Source: Defluviitaleaceae bacterium
GTDB taxonomy: Bacteria; Bacillota; Clostridia; Lachnospirales; WQUN01
Length of the DNA stretch: 39,966 bases
Direction: 5' to 3'
Assembly (NCBI GenBank): GCA_009781755.1
Contig: WQVD01000028.1
Location: 1 to 39,966 of the forward strand
This document shows positions 7,116-15,416 of the stretch, one piece after another. Numbering within the stretch: position 1 is the first letter of the stretch; each line of letters opens with the position of its first letter. A model generated the notes under the pieces. It made no database searches and was not told where the DNA came from. It saw only the letters and a list, made by a program, of their open reading frames with translations. The translations under genes were made by a program, and so were the position numbers.

Positions 7116-8879
7116 TTACATATCTTGGCCGTTGGTAAATAACTTGCAGTACACGCCTTGCTTTGCCATTAATTCGTCGTGCGTGCCTACTTCGGCGATT
7201 TGGCCTTTTTCCATTACGACGATTTTGTCTACGGAGGTGATGGTGGATAGGTTGTGCGTGGTGATGAGTATGGTGTGGTTGCTGCGCAGGGATTGGATGG
7301 TGTCCATTACGGCGCGTTCGCTGTCGCTGTCCAATGCGGAGGTGGCCTCGTCGAAAACCAAGATGGGGGCACCTTTGATTAACGCGCGGGCAATGGCGAT
7401 GCGTTGTTTTTGCCCGCCGGACAAAGTTGCGCCTTTTTCGCCGCAGGGGGCGTCGTATTCGCCCTCTAGGGTAGTGATGAAGTCGTGTGCAGCGGCGCGT
7501 TTGGCTGCTTTGATTACGCGGTCTTTGTCGGCAGTGCCGCTCAAGCCCATGGCAATGTTTTCATGAATAGTCATGTCAAACAGCTTGCAGCTTTGGTCTA
7601 CATAGGCGAAATATTGCCGCCAGTTTTTTGTGGGGATTTCGTTGTAACAGACGCCGCCCAGTGTCATGCCCAAATCTTTGCGGTCATATAGGCCGATGAT
7701 GGCGCGTAGCAACGTGGATTTGCCACTGCCCGATTCGCCTACAAAGGCCACCATTTCGTTTTCGCTGATGGTTAAGTTGATATCTGCGAGGGTGTTTGCT
7801 TCCGCGTCCAAATAGGCGAAGCTTAAGTTTGTGATGGACAGGGTGTGTCCGTTGGGGGATGCGAGGGTATTTGCGTCCGTGTTTTCTGTGCTTTCTTCAT
7901 CGGTGCTTTTGTCCAAGATGGCGAATACGCGCTTGGCCCCGGCGATGGGTACTTGCAAGTCCGCATAAGTACGGCCAACGCGCCCGATGGAATCAACGAG
8001 GGTTTCAAACATACCCAGCACCACCATCAGCATGTGAAATTCCAGCCGATAAGTGGCAACCAGCCAGCCGCCCAACGCGAAAGTCACCGCCAAGGACATC
8101 CAACCTTGCAACGTAGTGAACAACCCGCGCCACATTTCGATGAAACCGCGCTTGAAATCAAGCATTTTTAACCGTTTATTATCGGCATCAAAGGTGATCA
8201 ACGCGCGGGATTGCATATTATACGCCCGCATGACCATGGCACCGGAGAAGATATTACTGGCAGTTTTTACGGTGTCGGCGTTGGCATCGAGCCGATCTTT
8301 GCCGATTTTAGCCAAAGGCTTGGTGAAGCGGTGTTGCATGACGAAGCTGATCATACCGACGACGACAGCCCCCACACCCAGACGCCAATCCACCGCGAAA
8401 ATGACAATGGCCGATCCGCCAATGCCCAGCAAACATGCGACAAACTCGGTTAGCGGCTGGCCAAAAACACCCTGCGCGGTATCCGCATCGGTGTTGATGG
8501 CGGCAATGCCTTCACCGCTGTGGGCAACAGCGGCGTCCTCGATGCCGCTTTTTGTAAATTTGCGGAACAATGCCCGCTTCACGTCCATCATGATTTTCTC
8601 GCTGGCGATGATGTAGTTGTAAATCCCCGCGCCTAGCAGGACAAAGAAAATGCCCACAACGATAGAGAAATGAATCACCGCCGTAACCACCATATCGGCG
8701 TTACCCGCCACAATAGCCGCCATGATATTGCCCGACAGCAACGCCATCGCCAGCGGGAAAACAAACCCCTGCGCACTGTACATTAACTGGCTCAACGCAT
8801 AGCGGAACGCATACGGCCGCGCGAAACGGAATAATTTAAAGAAATATTGATTGTCCCCTGCGGTTAGCTTCTTAAACAA
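7116..8879 (-). CDS. ABC exporter half-transporter, subunit 2 (TMD-NBD)
   Basis: Half-transporter of about 587 aa with an N-terminal ABC-type transmembrane domain of six spans and a C-terminal nucleotide-binding domain. Motifs: Walker A GESGSGKST, signature LSGGQKQRIAIARAL, Walker B ILVFDEATSALD, H-loop TTHNL. I place the start at TTG (8879), which has GGAAGGGGG 8 bp upstream and overlaps the stop of the preceding gene (8872-8874), giving translational coupling. A longer reading from GTG at 8930 has no ribosome site. Together with the gene at 8872-10518 it should form a heterodimeric exporter; the substrate is unknown. Confidence 0.88.
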   Translation of the reverse strand: MFKKLTAGDNQYFFKLFRFARPYAFRYALSQLMYSAQGFVFPLAMALLSGNIMAAIVAGNADMVVTAVIHFSIVVGIFFVLLGAGIYNYIIASEKIMMDVKRALFRKFTKSGIEDAAVAHSGEGIAAINTDADTAQGVFGQPLTEFVACLLGIGGSAIVIFAVDWRLGVGAVVVGMISFVMQHRFTKPLAKIGKDRLDANADTVKTASNIFSGAMVMRAYNMQSRALITFDADNKRLKMLDFKRGFIEMWRGLFTTLQGWMSLAVTFALGGWLVATYRLEFHMLMVVLGMFETLVDSIGRVGRTYADLQVPIAGAKRVFAILDKSTDEESTENTDANTLASPNGHTLSITNLSFAYLDAEANTLADINLTISENEMVAFVGESGSGKSTLLRAIIGLYDRKDLGMTLGGVCYNEIPTKNWRQYFAYVDQSCKLFDMTIHENIAMGLSGTADKDRVIKAAKRAAAHDFITTLEGEYDAPCGEKGATLSGGQKQRIAIARALIKGAPILVFDEATSALDSDSERAVMDTIQSLRSNHTILITTHNLSTITSVDKIVVMEKGQIAEVGTHDELMAKQGVYCKLFTNGQDM

Positions 8880-10518
8880 GGGTTTTGCCCCCTTCCATGT
8901 GTATGACGGTGTCGCAAAAGGCAACGGCACTGTCGCGGTGCGCCACCATGATGACGGTTTTGTCCTTTGCGGCGTCGTTCAAGCTGCGGAAAATAGCGGC
9001 TTCAGTGGTGGGGTCTAACGAGGATGTGGCTTCATCGAACAGGATGATGGGCGCGTCCTTGTAAAACGCGCGTGCCATGGCAATGCGTTGGCGTTGACCG
9101 CCGGATATATTTTCGGAGGATTCGGCCAATACGCTGTCCCATTGGTTGGGCAGAGATTGGATGAAGTCAAGAATGCCCGCTTCGGCGCAGGCTTTTTGCA
9201 ACCGTGCGGGGTCGGTGATGGTGCTTTCCATGGTGATGTTCTCGCCGATGGTGCCCGGCAGCAGGAAGCTGTCCTGCGGGATGTAAGCAATCATGTTGCG
9301 CAAGTCTGCGCGCGATGCTTGGGTGATGTCGGTGCCGCTGATGGTGATTTGGCCGTCGGTGGGGTCGTACAACCCCATGAGCAGCTTGAGGATCGTAGAC
9401 TTGCCGCTGCCACTTTCACCCACGAATGCCACGCGGCTGCCGGGGGCGATACTGAATTGCGCGGCATTCAATGCCAACGGCAAATCCGCGCCGTATGCAA
9501 AGGAGACATTTTTAAACACGATGGCGGGGTTGGCGGGGTCTAAGGATTCGCTTGCAGCGCGTTCTTCCGGTGGGTGGTCGGTGTTTTCATTTACGCGCTT
9601 GGCCCGAGCGACGCTGGGTGCAAGGTTGCCGATGCCGTTGGCAACCTCGGATATGCCGCCGATGACCATCATGATGGTGGCAAGATACGCGATAAATTCA
9701 GCAATGGTAAGATTCGAATTGATAACCCCAAGCGCTAACACTACATTGATGACCGCAATGGGCCCAAATAGCGCGAAAAATGCCGTGGACACCAGCAAAA
9801 TCGACGCCTTAGCCACGCGCTTGGTGGCCGCCATGTATCGGTTGTATACCGTCATATAGCGCTCTTCCATAACGGCAGCTAGGTCATATGACACGACCAC
9901 GGACACATTTTGCAACGAGTCATTAACGACGGCGTTGAAGTTGGCCGTTTCTTTGGATTGCTCCTCGGCGTGTTTGCGCATGGGCATGGACAAGATGATC
10001 ACCAGCGCGAACATAACAATAAACGCGACCACCAGCGCACCCGTGTACAGTGGGCTTATCATCAGCAAAAACACCAGCGACACCGCAAAGGAAATGAACC
10101 CGGAAATCACATTCATAATGCCGTCAGAAATTAAATTGGCGGCTTCGGGGATATCGTTGGAATAAATAGATAAACTTTCACCGCTGCCCGCTTCCTCTAC
10201 TTTGGCGAAGGGCGCACCCAAGAAATGGCGGATAAAATACAGCCGCAAGTTGAACCCTGCGTTGGCAGAAAAACGCGCAAGCCACAACGTAGATAGTGCC
10301 GAACATATCGCGCGGATAATCGTAATGCCCGATACCAGCACCAACAGCCAAATCAACGTATCCACATCATGGCCAAGCGCGGCTTCGCCCATTTCGCCCT
10401 GCAAGCGGTTGGTTAATACCAACCCCACGGACAGGATTGCACACGCCAGGGTATAAAACAGCAAAAAGCCGCGATATCGTTGTCCGGCTTTTTTCATGGT
10501 TGTTAATATTGTTTTCAT
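8872..10518 (-). CDS. ABC exporter half-transporter, subunit 1 (TMD-NBD)
   Basis: Half-transporter of about 548 aa, first gene of the exporter pair. It has six hydrophobic segments in the N-terminal ~300 residues, then an NBD with Walker A GESGSGKST, signature ISGGQRQRIAMARAF, Walker B IILFDEATSSLD and H-loop VAHRD. Both subunits keep the Glu after Walker B, so both ATP sites look competent. The ATG at 10,518 is preceded by GAGGAGG; an upstream in-frame start at 10,584 would lie inside the promoter. The downstream partner overlaps its last codons. Confidence 0.9.
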   Translation of the reverse strand: MKTILTTMKKAGQRYRGFLLFYTLACAILSVGLVLTNRLQGEMGEAALGHDVDTLIWLLVLVSGITIIRAICSALSTLWLARFSANAGFNLRLYFIRHFLGAPFAKVEEAGSGESLSIYSNDIPEAANLISDGIMNVISGFISFAVSLVFLLMISPLYTGALVVAFIVMFALVIILSMPMRKHAEEQSKETANFNAVVNDSLQNVSVVVSYDLAAVMEERYMTVYNRYMAATKRVAKASILLVSTAFFALFGPIAVINVVLALGVINSNLTIAEFIAYLATIMMVIGGISEVANGIGNLAPSVARAKRVNENTDHPPEERAASESLDPANPAIVFKNVSFAYGADLPLALNAAQFSIAPGSRVAFVGESGSGKSTILKLLMGLYDPTDGQITISGTDITQASRADLRNMIAYIPQDSFLLPGTIGENITMESTITDPARLQKACAEAGILDFIQSLPNQWDSVLAESSENISGGQRQRIAMARAFYKDAPIILFDEATSSLDPTTEAAIFRSLNDAAKDKTVIMVAHRDSAVAFCDTVIHMEGGKTLV

Positions 10519-10582
10519 TGTGCCTCCTCTTTGCTGCCCGTTTGCCGCGCAGCTTGGACTCCATACGGAATCTATTTCGAGC

Positions 10583-10609
10583 ATACTATGAACTTCGGCG
10601 TGCTGTCAA
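10583..10609 (-). promoter_or_regulatory. Predicted sigma-A promoter of the ABC exporter operon
   Basis: Minus strand: -35 TTGACA (10,604-10,609) and -10 TAGTAT (10,583-10,588) with a 15-bp spacer, slightly short. It lies about 65 bp before the exporter start codon. Confidence 0.5.
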
Positions 10610-10632
10610 ATTTTTGTTCCGCGCCATATGAC

Positions 10633-10666
10633 AAGGGCGCAGCTTATTTTTTCAAGCTGCGCCCTT
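10633..10666. terminator. Strong hairpin between two minus-strand operons
   Basis: AAGGGCGCAGCTT and AAGCTGCGCCCTT make a perfect 13-bp stem around an 8-nt loop. There is no proper T run on the minus strand after it, so it may be a processed or weak terminator for the gene ending at 10,695. Confidence 0.6.
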
Positions 10667-10694
10667 CGAGTGGTGCTTTTATATTGTGGTTAAG

Positions 10695-11579
10695 TTAAAA
10701 AGTGCTTGCTTCGGCATGGGCTTCTGCGGGGGTTTCTTCTGCGTTGAACATATCTACTACGTCGAATAGCAAGTCCAAGTTGTACATACTTGACAAGCCT
10801 ACTACGATTTTGCATTTTTCTTTGCCTTTTTCGTTGTAGGCATAGAAGTTGACGCCGTCTTCATTGGCTTGCAAGTTGGTAATATCTACTACGGGCAGAT
10901 GGATATCGCCTTTGCGTCTGGTTTGAATGAACACGCCGTTTTCGAGCCGCAGTTCATCGCCGAAGGAGAGGGTCATGTTGGGCACGGTGGCGGGGGTGAT
11001 GTTGTGTTGCTTGATGTACCAATTGGTGAATCGCTCGGACAGTAAGCCGCCTGCAGTTTTGATTACGTTGGCGTCTTTTAATTCCGGGGTGTTGGGCTTG
11101 ATGATCATCGTGCGGGGTTGTGTGCGGCGATAATGCGCGTCACGCACTGCAGCGGCAGCGCCCGCTATCGCACCCGCGACAACCGCGCCCAAAACACCAC
11201 CGCCCGCTACTGTGGAAAAACTTACATCATCGGGGTTGTCGGTCAGGCCGGCGATTTGATTGAAATGGAAGGATTGATTATTGCGGCCTTTGATTACATG
11301 AACGCCTTCTTCGTATACAGTCACTTTGGATTTCATGCTGTTGGCCAGCCAAAACAAGCCAATCAGGACGATGGGCGTGACACCCAAAGCCGCAAATCCA
11401 CCAATTCTATCCCCGGGGTCTTGCGGGTCGTTGATGAAGAAAATACCAGCAAAGATAAGTAAAATGGCCAAAATGACCGCACCCGTTTTAATTAAAATCG
11501 GCATGCTGGCTTTGGTTTTAAATTCTGCCACGATGTTGCCTTTATTTTGCGTCTCGTGCATGAGTGGTGTTTCGTACAT
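10695..11579 (-). CDS. Hypothetical membrane protein with two spans
   Basis: 294-aa protein. After a short N-terminal tail it has two membrane spans (ILIKTGAVILAILLIFAGIFFI and GFAALGVTPIVLIGLFWLA). A soluble domain of repeated beta-type segments follows (SKVTVYEEGVHVIKGR, NQIAGLTDNPDDV), interrupted by a Gly/Ala-rich hydrophobic stretch (GGGVLGAVVAGAIAGAAAAV). The pattern resembles DUF6585-type proteins, but I hold that loosely. The ATG at 11,579 has AGGGAGAGGG upstream; a longer reading to 11,642 would pass through the promoter. It is divergent from spoVD. Function unknown. Confidence 0.65.
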   Translation of the reverse strand: MYETPLMHETQNKGNIVAEFKTKASMPILIKTGAVILAILLIFAGIFFINDPQDPGDRIGGFAALGVTPIVLIGLFWLANSMKSKVTVYEEGVHVIKGRNNQSFHFNQIAGLTDNPDDVSFSTVAGGGVLGAVVAGAIAGAAAAVRDAHYRRTQPRTMIIKPNTPELKDANVIKTAGGLLSERFTNWYIKQHNITPATVPNMTLSFGDELRLENGVFIQTRRKGDIHLPVVDITNLQANEDGVNFYAYNEKGKEKCKIVVGLSSMYNLDLLFDVVDMFNAEETPAEAHAEASTF

Positions 11580-11612
11580 GTTATCCCTCTCCCTATGCAA
11601 TTTTATATATGC

Positions 11613-11642
11613 AGTATAACGCATTTTTACTTTATCAGGCAA
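11613..11642 (-). promoter_or_regulatory. Predicted sigma-A promoter of the membrane-protein gene
   Basis: Minus strand: -35 TTGCCT (11,637-11,642), 18-bp spacer, -10 TATACT (11,613-11,618), then the ribosome site and ATG at 11,579. On the opposite strand no strong sigma-A promoter is visible for spoVD; AATACGAT at 11,685-11,692 is only loosely like a sporulation sigma-E -10 box. Confidence 0.55.
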
Positions 11643-11721
11643 TTGGTTTCCGCACTGGTTTTCGCATTTTTCGCTACATTATCGAATACGATTAACAATC
11701 AATTGGCGGAAAAGGTGAAGC

Positions 11722-12906
11722 ATGAAACGCATCAATGCGCCCCTTATGATTCGGAAGAAAGCGTTTTATACAATGGTGTTTATGTTACTGGCGTTGTCGT
11801 TTTTATTTGGGCGATTGTTTTACATACAGGCCTTCCGCGCAGAGGAATTGCAGGCGTTGGCCTTCGAGCAGCAGACGCGTGACCGACTCATCGCACCCGT
11901 GCGCGGCACGATATATGACCGCAACATGGTGGGGTTGGCCGTGTCCGAAACGGTGGCCAGTGTAAGCGTCATCTACGCACAGATGCGCGACATACCGGGT
12001 ACGGCGCGTATCTTGGCGCAGGAGTTGGAATTGGACGAAGCCGACGTGTTGGCGCGGATATCGCGCCGCGTGGCGTTGGTACGCGTGGCCACACAAGTGG
12101 ATAAAGCCACCGCCGACCGCCTGCGCGAAATGAATCTGCCCGGCGTGGTCATCGACGAGGACATCCGCCGTTTTTATCCGTTTGGGTCGTTGGCTTCGCA
12201 GGTGATTGGCTTTGTGGGGCGCGACAATCAGGGCATTATCGGCCTAGAAGCCCGCTACGACGAATTTTTGCGCGGCGCATCCGGGCGCATCTTGACCGAA
12301 ACCGACGTAGCTGGGCGCGTACTATCCGGCGGGCAAATCTACCGCCAGCCGCCCACGGATGGGTATTCACTCGTCCTCACCATTGACGCCATGCTGCAAG
12401 CCTATGCCGAACAAACCATTGAATTGCTGGTGTACGAAAAAAACGCCCTGCGCGGCGTTATTATTTTAATGAACCCCCAAACCGGCGCCATCTACGCGCT
12501 GGCCAACAAGCCCGACTTTGACCTGAACGACCCCTTCACCATAACCGACCCCGCCCTACACGCCGTGTGGGATACCTTCACCCAGCAGCAGCAAATGGAC
12601 TATTTGAACCGTATGTGGCGCAACTTCGCCATCAACGACACCTACGAGCCGGGGTCTACGTTCAAGATCGTTACCTCGGCCGCCGGGTTGCAAGAAGGGC
12701 TGATTACCACCGCGTCGCCCTTCGTGTGCAGCGGCTCCACCACCGTGGGTGGCCGCGTGATTAAATGCTGGCGGTCGCCGCGTTCGCACGGCGCACAAAC
12801 CTTCATCCAAGGGGTACAAAACTCTTGCAAGCAGGTGTTTAGGAAAAACCTTTTTTCGGCGATAACTGCCATTGATTTATTCCCATTGTGTGGTAGGATT
12901 GCTTGA
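11722..12906 (+). CDS. spoVD: SpoVD-type class B penicillin-binding protein, N-terminal part (interrupted)
   Basis: Codons 1-369 (to 12,828) encode the N-terminal part of a class B PBP, which crosslinks peptidoglycan peptides outside the membrane. One membrane span (TMVFMLLALSFLFGRLFYI) is followed by the pedestal/dimer region (APVRGTIYDRN, GLEARYDEFLRG). The transpeptidase then starts, with the active-site S312-T-F-K315. At S368-C369 the gene is cut by the integrated element. The frame then reads 25 foreign residues to a stop at 12,906, so the present product lacks the SxN Asn and the KTG-type motif and cannot be a working transpeptidase. The missing part resumes in the right frame at 19,810; joined, the protein is 654 aa, close to B. 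subtilis SpoVD. GTGAAGC precedes ATG. Confidence 0.92.
   Translation: MKRINAPLMIRKKAFYTMVFMLLALSFLFGRLFYIQAFRAEELQALAFEQQTRDRLIAPVRGTIYDRNMVGLAVSETVASVSVIYAQMRDIPGTARILAQELELDEADVLARISRRVALVRVATQVDKATADRLREMNLPGVVIDEDIRRFYPFGSLASQVIGFVGRDNQGIIGLEARYDEFLRGASGRILTETDVAGRVLSGGQIYRQPPTDGYSLVLTIDAMLQAYAEQTIELLVYEKNALRGVIILMNPQTGAIYALANKPDFDLNDPFTITDPALHAVWDTFTQQQQMDYLNRMWRNFAINDTYEPGSTFKIVTSAAGLQEGLITTASPFVCSGSTTVGGRVIKCWRSPRSHGAQTFIQGVQNSCKQVFRKNLFSAITAIDLFPLCGRIA
12811..12850 (+). other. attL: left junction of the spoVD element
   Basis: spoVD sequence ends in ...TCTT then GCAA (12,827-12,830), followed by element sequence. The element arm GTGTTTAGGAAAAACC (12,835-12,850) is the inverted partner (15/16) of GGTTTTTCTTAAACAC at the right end (19,790-19,805). 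Confidence 0.85.
12872..12899 (+). promoter_or_regulatory. Predicted promoter of the cargo operon
   Basis: -35 TTGATT (12,872-12,877), 16-bp spacer, -10 TAGGAT (12,894-12,899), then GGGAGG and the first cargo ATG at 12,925. It lies just inside the left end of the element. Confidence 0.5.
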
Positions 12907-12924
12907 AAATTGAGGGAGGCAACC

Positions 12925-13368
12925 ATGCAGGCATTAATCGAATTTGTGGGCGATAACCGCATCCGTGCTATGTGGGATGAAACATCATTGAAATGGTGGT
13001 TTTCGGCCATTGATATATGCGCGGCGTTGCGTGGGTGCGATTACAAAACCGCACAAAATTATTATAAATCGTGGACGCACAAACAAAACGTAGCGGGAAG
13101 TCAGTCTGTCACGCACAGTAACCAACTGAAATTTCTGGCCGCCGATGGCAAGCGATACAACACCGCCGCTGTAGACTACGCCAACGCCCTGCGCCTCATA
13201 CAAACCCTACCCGGCGCACATGCGGACAAGCTACGTTTGTCGCTGGCGCAAGCGTTGGAACACGATCCCAACGTTTCCGCCCAATTCACCCAACTGGGCA
13301 CCACCAACCGCGACCAACCCCAAACCGAAATATCCCTGCTAACCATCACCAAAACCCCCATCGTGTAA
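12925..13368 (+). CDS. BRO-N/DinD-like protein
   Basis: 147-aa protein, first cargo gene. The pattern IRAMWDETSLKWWFSAIDICAALRG ... YYKSW ... QLKFLAADGKRYNTAAVDYANALRLIQTLP matches BRO-N/DinD-type proteins common on mobile elements, where the domain is thought to bind DNA or act as an antirepressor. It is shorter than DinD, ending after the N-terminal domain plus ~40 residues. I take ATG at 12,925 because GGGAGG lies 5 bp before it; the TTG at 12,910 lies upstream of that site. It is a candidate regulator of the element, though no direct evidence shows this. Confidence 0.7.
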   Translation: MQALIEFVGDNRIRAMWDETSLKWWFSAIDICAALRGCDYKTAQNYYKSWTHKQNVAGSQSVTHSNQLKFLAADGKRYNTAAVDYANALRLIQTLPGAHADKLRLSLAQALEHDPNVSAQFTQLGTTNRDQPQTEISLLTITKTPIV

Positions 13369-13394
13369 GCGATGGCACAAAAGAGGACAAGCTC

Positions 13395-13835
13395 ATGCCC
13401 ATACGCAACCTTACACCCTTCCACGATCCATTATTCCGCAAAACGAGCAAACCTGTGGTGAAATTCGACGACCGCTTATTTGCGCTGCTGGACGACATGC
13501 ACGACACGCTCAAGCGCGCCAACGGCTACGGCTGCGCGGCGGTACACGTCGGCATCTTGCGCCGCGTGGTGATCGTGCATGACGCAAGCGGCATCATCGA
13601 ACTCATCAATCCCACCATCACAAAAACAAGCACCGCCACACAACGCGTGCAGGAAGGCTCCATCGCCCCCGGCGCACCGCGCGGCCACGTCCTGCGCCCC
13701 ACCCATGTCACTGTCACCGCACAAGACCGCCACGGCAACCCCATTATTATCACGAGCGAGGGCTTCCTGGCTGCCACCCTGTGCCACGAAATCGACCATC
13801 TGGACGGCATTTTATTCTCCGATAAATTAATTTAA
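13395..13835 (+). CDS. Peptide deformylase-like protein, metal-site Cys replaced
   Basis: 146-aa protein with the overall length and order of motifs of peptide deformylase, the enzyme that removes formyl groups from new proteins. Motif 1 is GYGCAAVHVG (44-53), where the usual Gln is His. Motif 2 is E87-G-S-I-A, where the metal-ligand Cys of EGCLS is Ser89. Motif 3 is H131-E-I-D-H135 and is intact. Loss of the Cys ligand would disturb the metal site, so it may be inactive or use another chemistry. AGAGGA precedes ATG. It is a mobile, divergent paralogue, not the housekeeping copy. Confidence 0.85.
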   Translation: MPIRNLTPFHDPLFRKTSKPVVKFDDRLFALLDDMHDTLKRANGYGCAAVHVGILRRVVIVHDASGIIELINPTITKTSTATQRVQEGSIAPGAPRGHVLRPTHVTVTAQDRHGNPIIITSEGFLAATLCHEIDHLDGILFSDKLI

Positions 13836-13857
13836 ACCCCTAAAGGAGCGAACCCAC

Positions 13858-14079
13858 ATGGCAGAACTCAAGTACGAAGTCACCAAGCACATCGGCGTAT
13901 TATCCGAAGGCTCACGCGGCTGGCAAAAGGAACTCAACCTCGTAAGCTGGAACGACCGCGAGCCCAAATTCGACATCCGCGACTGGGCCCCCGAGCGCGA
14001 AAAAATGGGCAAAGGCGTAACCCTGTCCAACGACGAAGTCACCAAACTAAAAGCACTCTTGGACGAAATAGGCATATGA
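13858..14079 (+). CDS. YdbC/PC4-like ssDNA-binding protein
   Basis: 73-aa protein of the YdbC family (PC4/Sub1 fold), small dimers that bind single-stranded DNA. The conserved run KELNLVSWNDREPKFDIRDWAPEREKMGKGVTLS covers the beta-sheet core, and the helix that follows (DEVTKLKALLDEIG) ends the protein at the expected length. AAAGGAG lies before ATG. The next gene overlaps its stop by ATGA. On a mobile element such a protein could help recombination or repair, which is an inference. Confidence 0.85.
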   Translation: MAELKYEVTKHIGVLSEGSRGWQKELNLVSWNDREPKFDIRDWAPEREKMGKGVTLSNDEVTKLKALLDEIGI

Positions 14080-14444
14080 CCGACGAAAAAGTTTTTGCCA
14101 TGACCATCGCCCGCATCTATCCCCTGCTGGTACAAAAAGCCGAGCGCAAAGGCCGCACCCAAGCCGAAGTCAATACCGTCATCTGCTGGCTCACCGGCTA
14201 CGACACGGCGGGGCTAGCGATGCAAGTCCAAAGCGAGGCCACGCTGGAGACCTTCTTCAACCAAGCCCCACAAATCCACCCCAACGCGGCGCGCATCACG
14301 GGCATCATTTGCGGCGTGCGCGTAGAAGAAATCACCGACCCGCTCATGCAAAACATCCGCCGTATGGACAAGCTCGTGGACGAGCTGGCCAAGGGCAAAG
14401 CGATGGAAAAAATCCTGCGAACGGAGGCGTCCCCATGCAAGTAA
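14076..14444 (+). CDS. DUF2200 family protein
   Basis: 122-aa protein with the well-conserved DUF2200 pattern: ARIYPLLVQKAERKGRTQAEVNTVICWLTGY, then ITGIICGVRVEEITDPLMQNIRRMDKLVDELAKGKAMEKILR. It is full length. No biochemical function is known for this family. ATGA overlap with the YdbC gene shows coupled translation. A short tail (TEASPCK) overlaps the next gene. Confidence 0.9.
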   Translation: MTDEKVFAMTIARIYPLLVQKAERKGRTQAEVNTVICWLTGYDTAGLAMQVQSEATLETFFNQAPQIHPNAARITGIICGVRVEEITDPLMQNIRRMDKLVDELAKGKAMEKILRTEASPCK

Positions 14445-14755
14445 AAGTCTTGCAAAACCACCCCGGCGAAGGTCAATTTCCGACCTTTCCCGCCGGCACC
14501 CCCGTAACCATCACCGGCGATGAATGCGCCGAATTCCTACATTGGTACCCGTGCGAAATCGACGGCCACGCCACTTATGTACCCGACACTTTCCTACACA
14601 ATGGCGCACTCAATCGCACTTACAACCCCACCGAACTCGTACAAAAAGCGGGTGATATCCTCACCGTCAACGCCATCATCAACGCATGGCTGCTAGCCAC
14701 CAACGCAACCGGGCAAACCGGCTGGATCCCCGCCGAAATATGCATTACACCCTAA
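14435..14755 (+). CDS. SH3-like domain protein
   Basis: 106-aa protein. The N-terminus (MQVKVLQNHPGEGQFPTFPAGTPVTITG) and the C-terminus (WLLATNATGQTGWIPAEIC) look like beta-barrel SH3-type segments, ending in the GWIPAE motif common in bacterial SH3 repeats. There is no signal peptide, so it should act in the cytoplasm. ATG (14,435) lies inside the end of the DUF2200 gene with GGAGG 7 bp upstream. Role unknown; it could be a scaffold or binding protein. Confidence 0.75.
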   Translation: MQVKVLQNHPGEGQFPTFPAGTPVTITGDECAEFLHWYPCEIDGHATYVPDTFLHNGALNRTYNPTELVQKAGDILTVNAIINAWLLATNATGQTGWIPAEICITP

Positions 14756-15411
14756 CGCGCTCTGCCCGCAAAACCACCGCCATCTACATCCGCGACGGCC
14801 AAGTCGAAGTACGCGCCCCGTTCTACATGACGCGCCGCGCCATCGACCGCTTTGTCGCGGAAAAAGTGCCGTGGATCAACAAAAACGTAGCCGAACAAAC
14901 CACGCAAATCGAGCAAAAAAAGGCCTTCTCCACCGATTACGGCAGTACCCTGACCCTGCGTGGCAAACCCTACCCCATCACCCAACGCCACAACCCCTAC
15001 GCCGAATTTGACGACGATGCCTTCTACATGCCGCCGGGCCTACAACCCCCACAGATCAAAACCCTATGCATCCGCTTATACAAAATCCTCGCACAAATGC
15101 ACATCACCCAACGCGTAGATTTTTTCGCCCGTAAAATGAAAGTCGAACCCATCGTCACCAAAATAAACAGCGCCACCAAACGCTGGGGCAGTTGCTCTTC
15201 GCAAAAAAGTTTAAATTTCACTTGGCGGCTCATCATGGCCGACGACGAAGCCATCGACTACGTGGTCGTACACGAACTGGCCCACATTTTGCAACCCGAC
15301 CACTCCCCGCAATTCTGGGCCATCGTCCAAAAATTCCTACCCGACTACCCCAACCGCCAAGCCAAGCTGAAAGAATTGCAAACCTGCTTAAATAGCGAAG
15401 ATTGGAGCTAA
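14740..15411 (+). CDS. YgjP-like zinc metallopeptidase (M48-type, DUF45)
   Basis: 223-aa protein of the YgjP/WLM-like family. The zinc site is visible as HELAHILQPDHSPQFW: HExxH with the family's downstream His in DHSPQFW. Upstream is the family motif RWGSCSSQKSLNFTWRLIMA. The N-terminal ~100 residues are the usual beta-rich part (KTTAIYIRDGQVEVRAP). It overlaps the SH3-domain gene by 16 bp. YgjP-like genes are often found near restriction or repair genes, but the natural substrate is unknown. Confidence 0.88.
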   Translation: MHYTLTRSARKTTAIYIRDGQVEVRAPFYMTRRAIDRFVAEKVPWINKNVAEQTTQIEQKKAFSTDYGSTLTLRGKPYPITQRHNPYAEFDDDAFYMPPGLQPPQIKTLCIRLYKILAQMHITQRVDFFARKMKVEPIVTKINSATKRWGSCSSQKSLNFTWRLIMADDEAIDYVVVHELAHILQPDHSPQFWAIVQKFLPDYPNRQAKLKELQTCLNSEDWS

Positions 15412-15416
15412 CGACC

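Noticed and set aside
11722..12906. The 394-codon ORF as a complete, naturally short PBP
   Set aside because: It lacks the SxN Asn and the KTG-type motif, its last 25 residues are unlike any PBP, and the missing part lies downstream in the matching frame.
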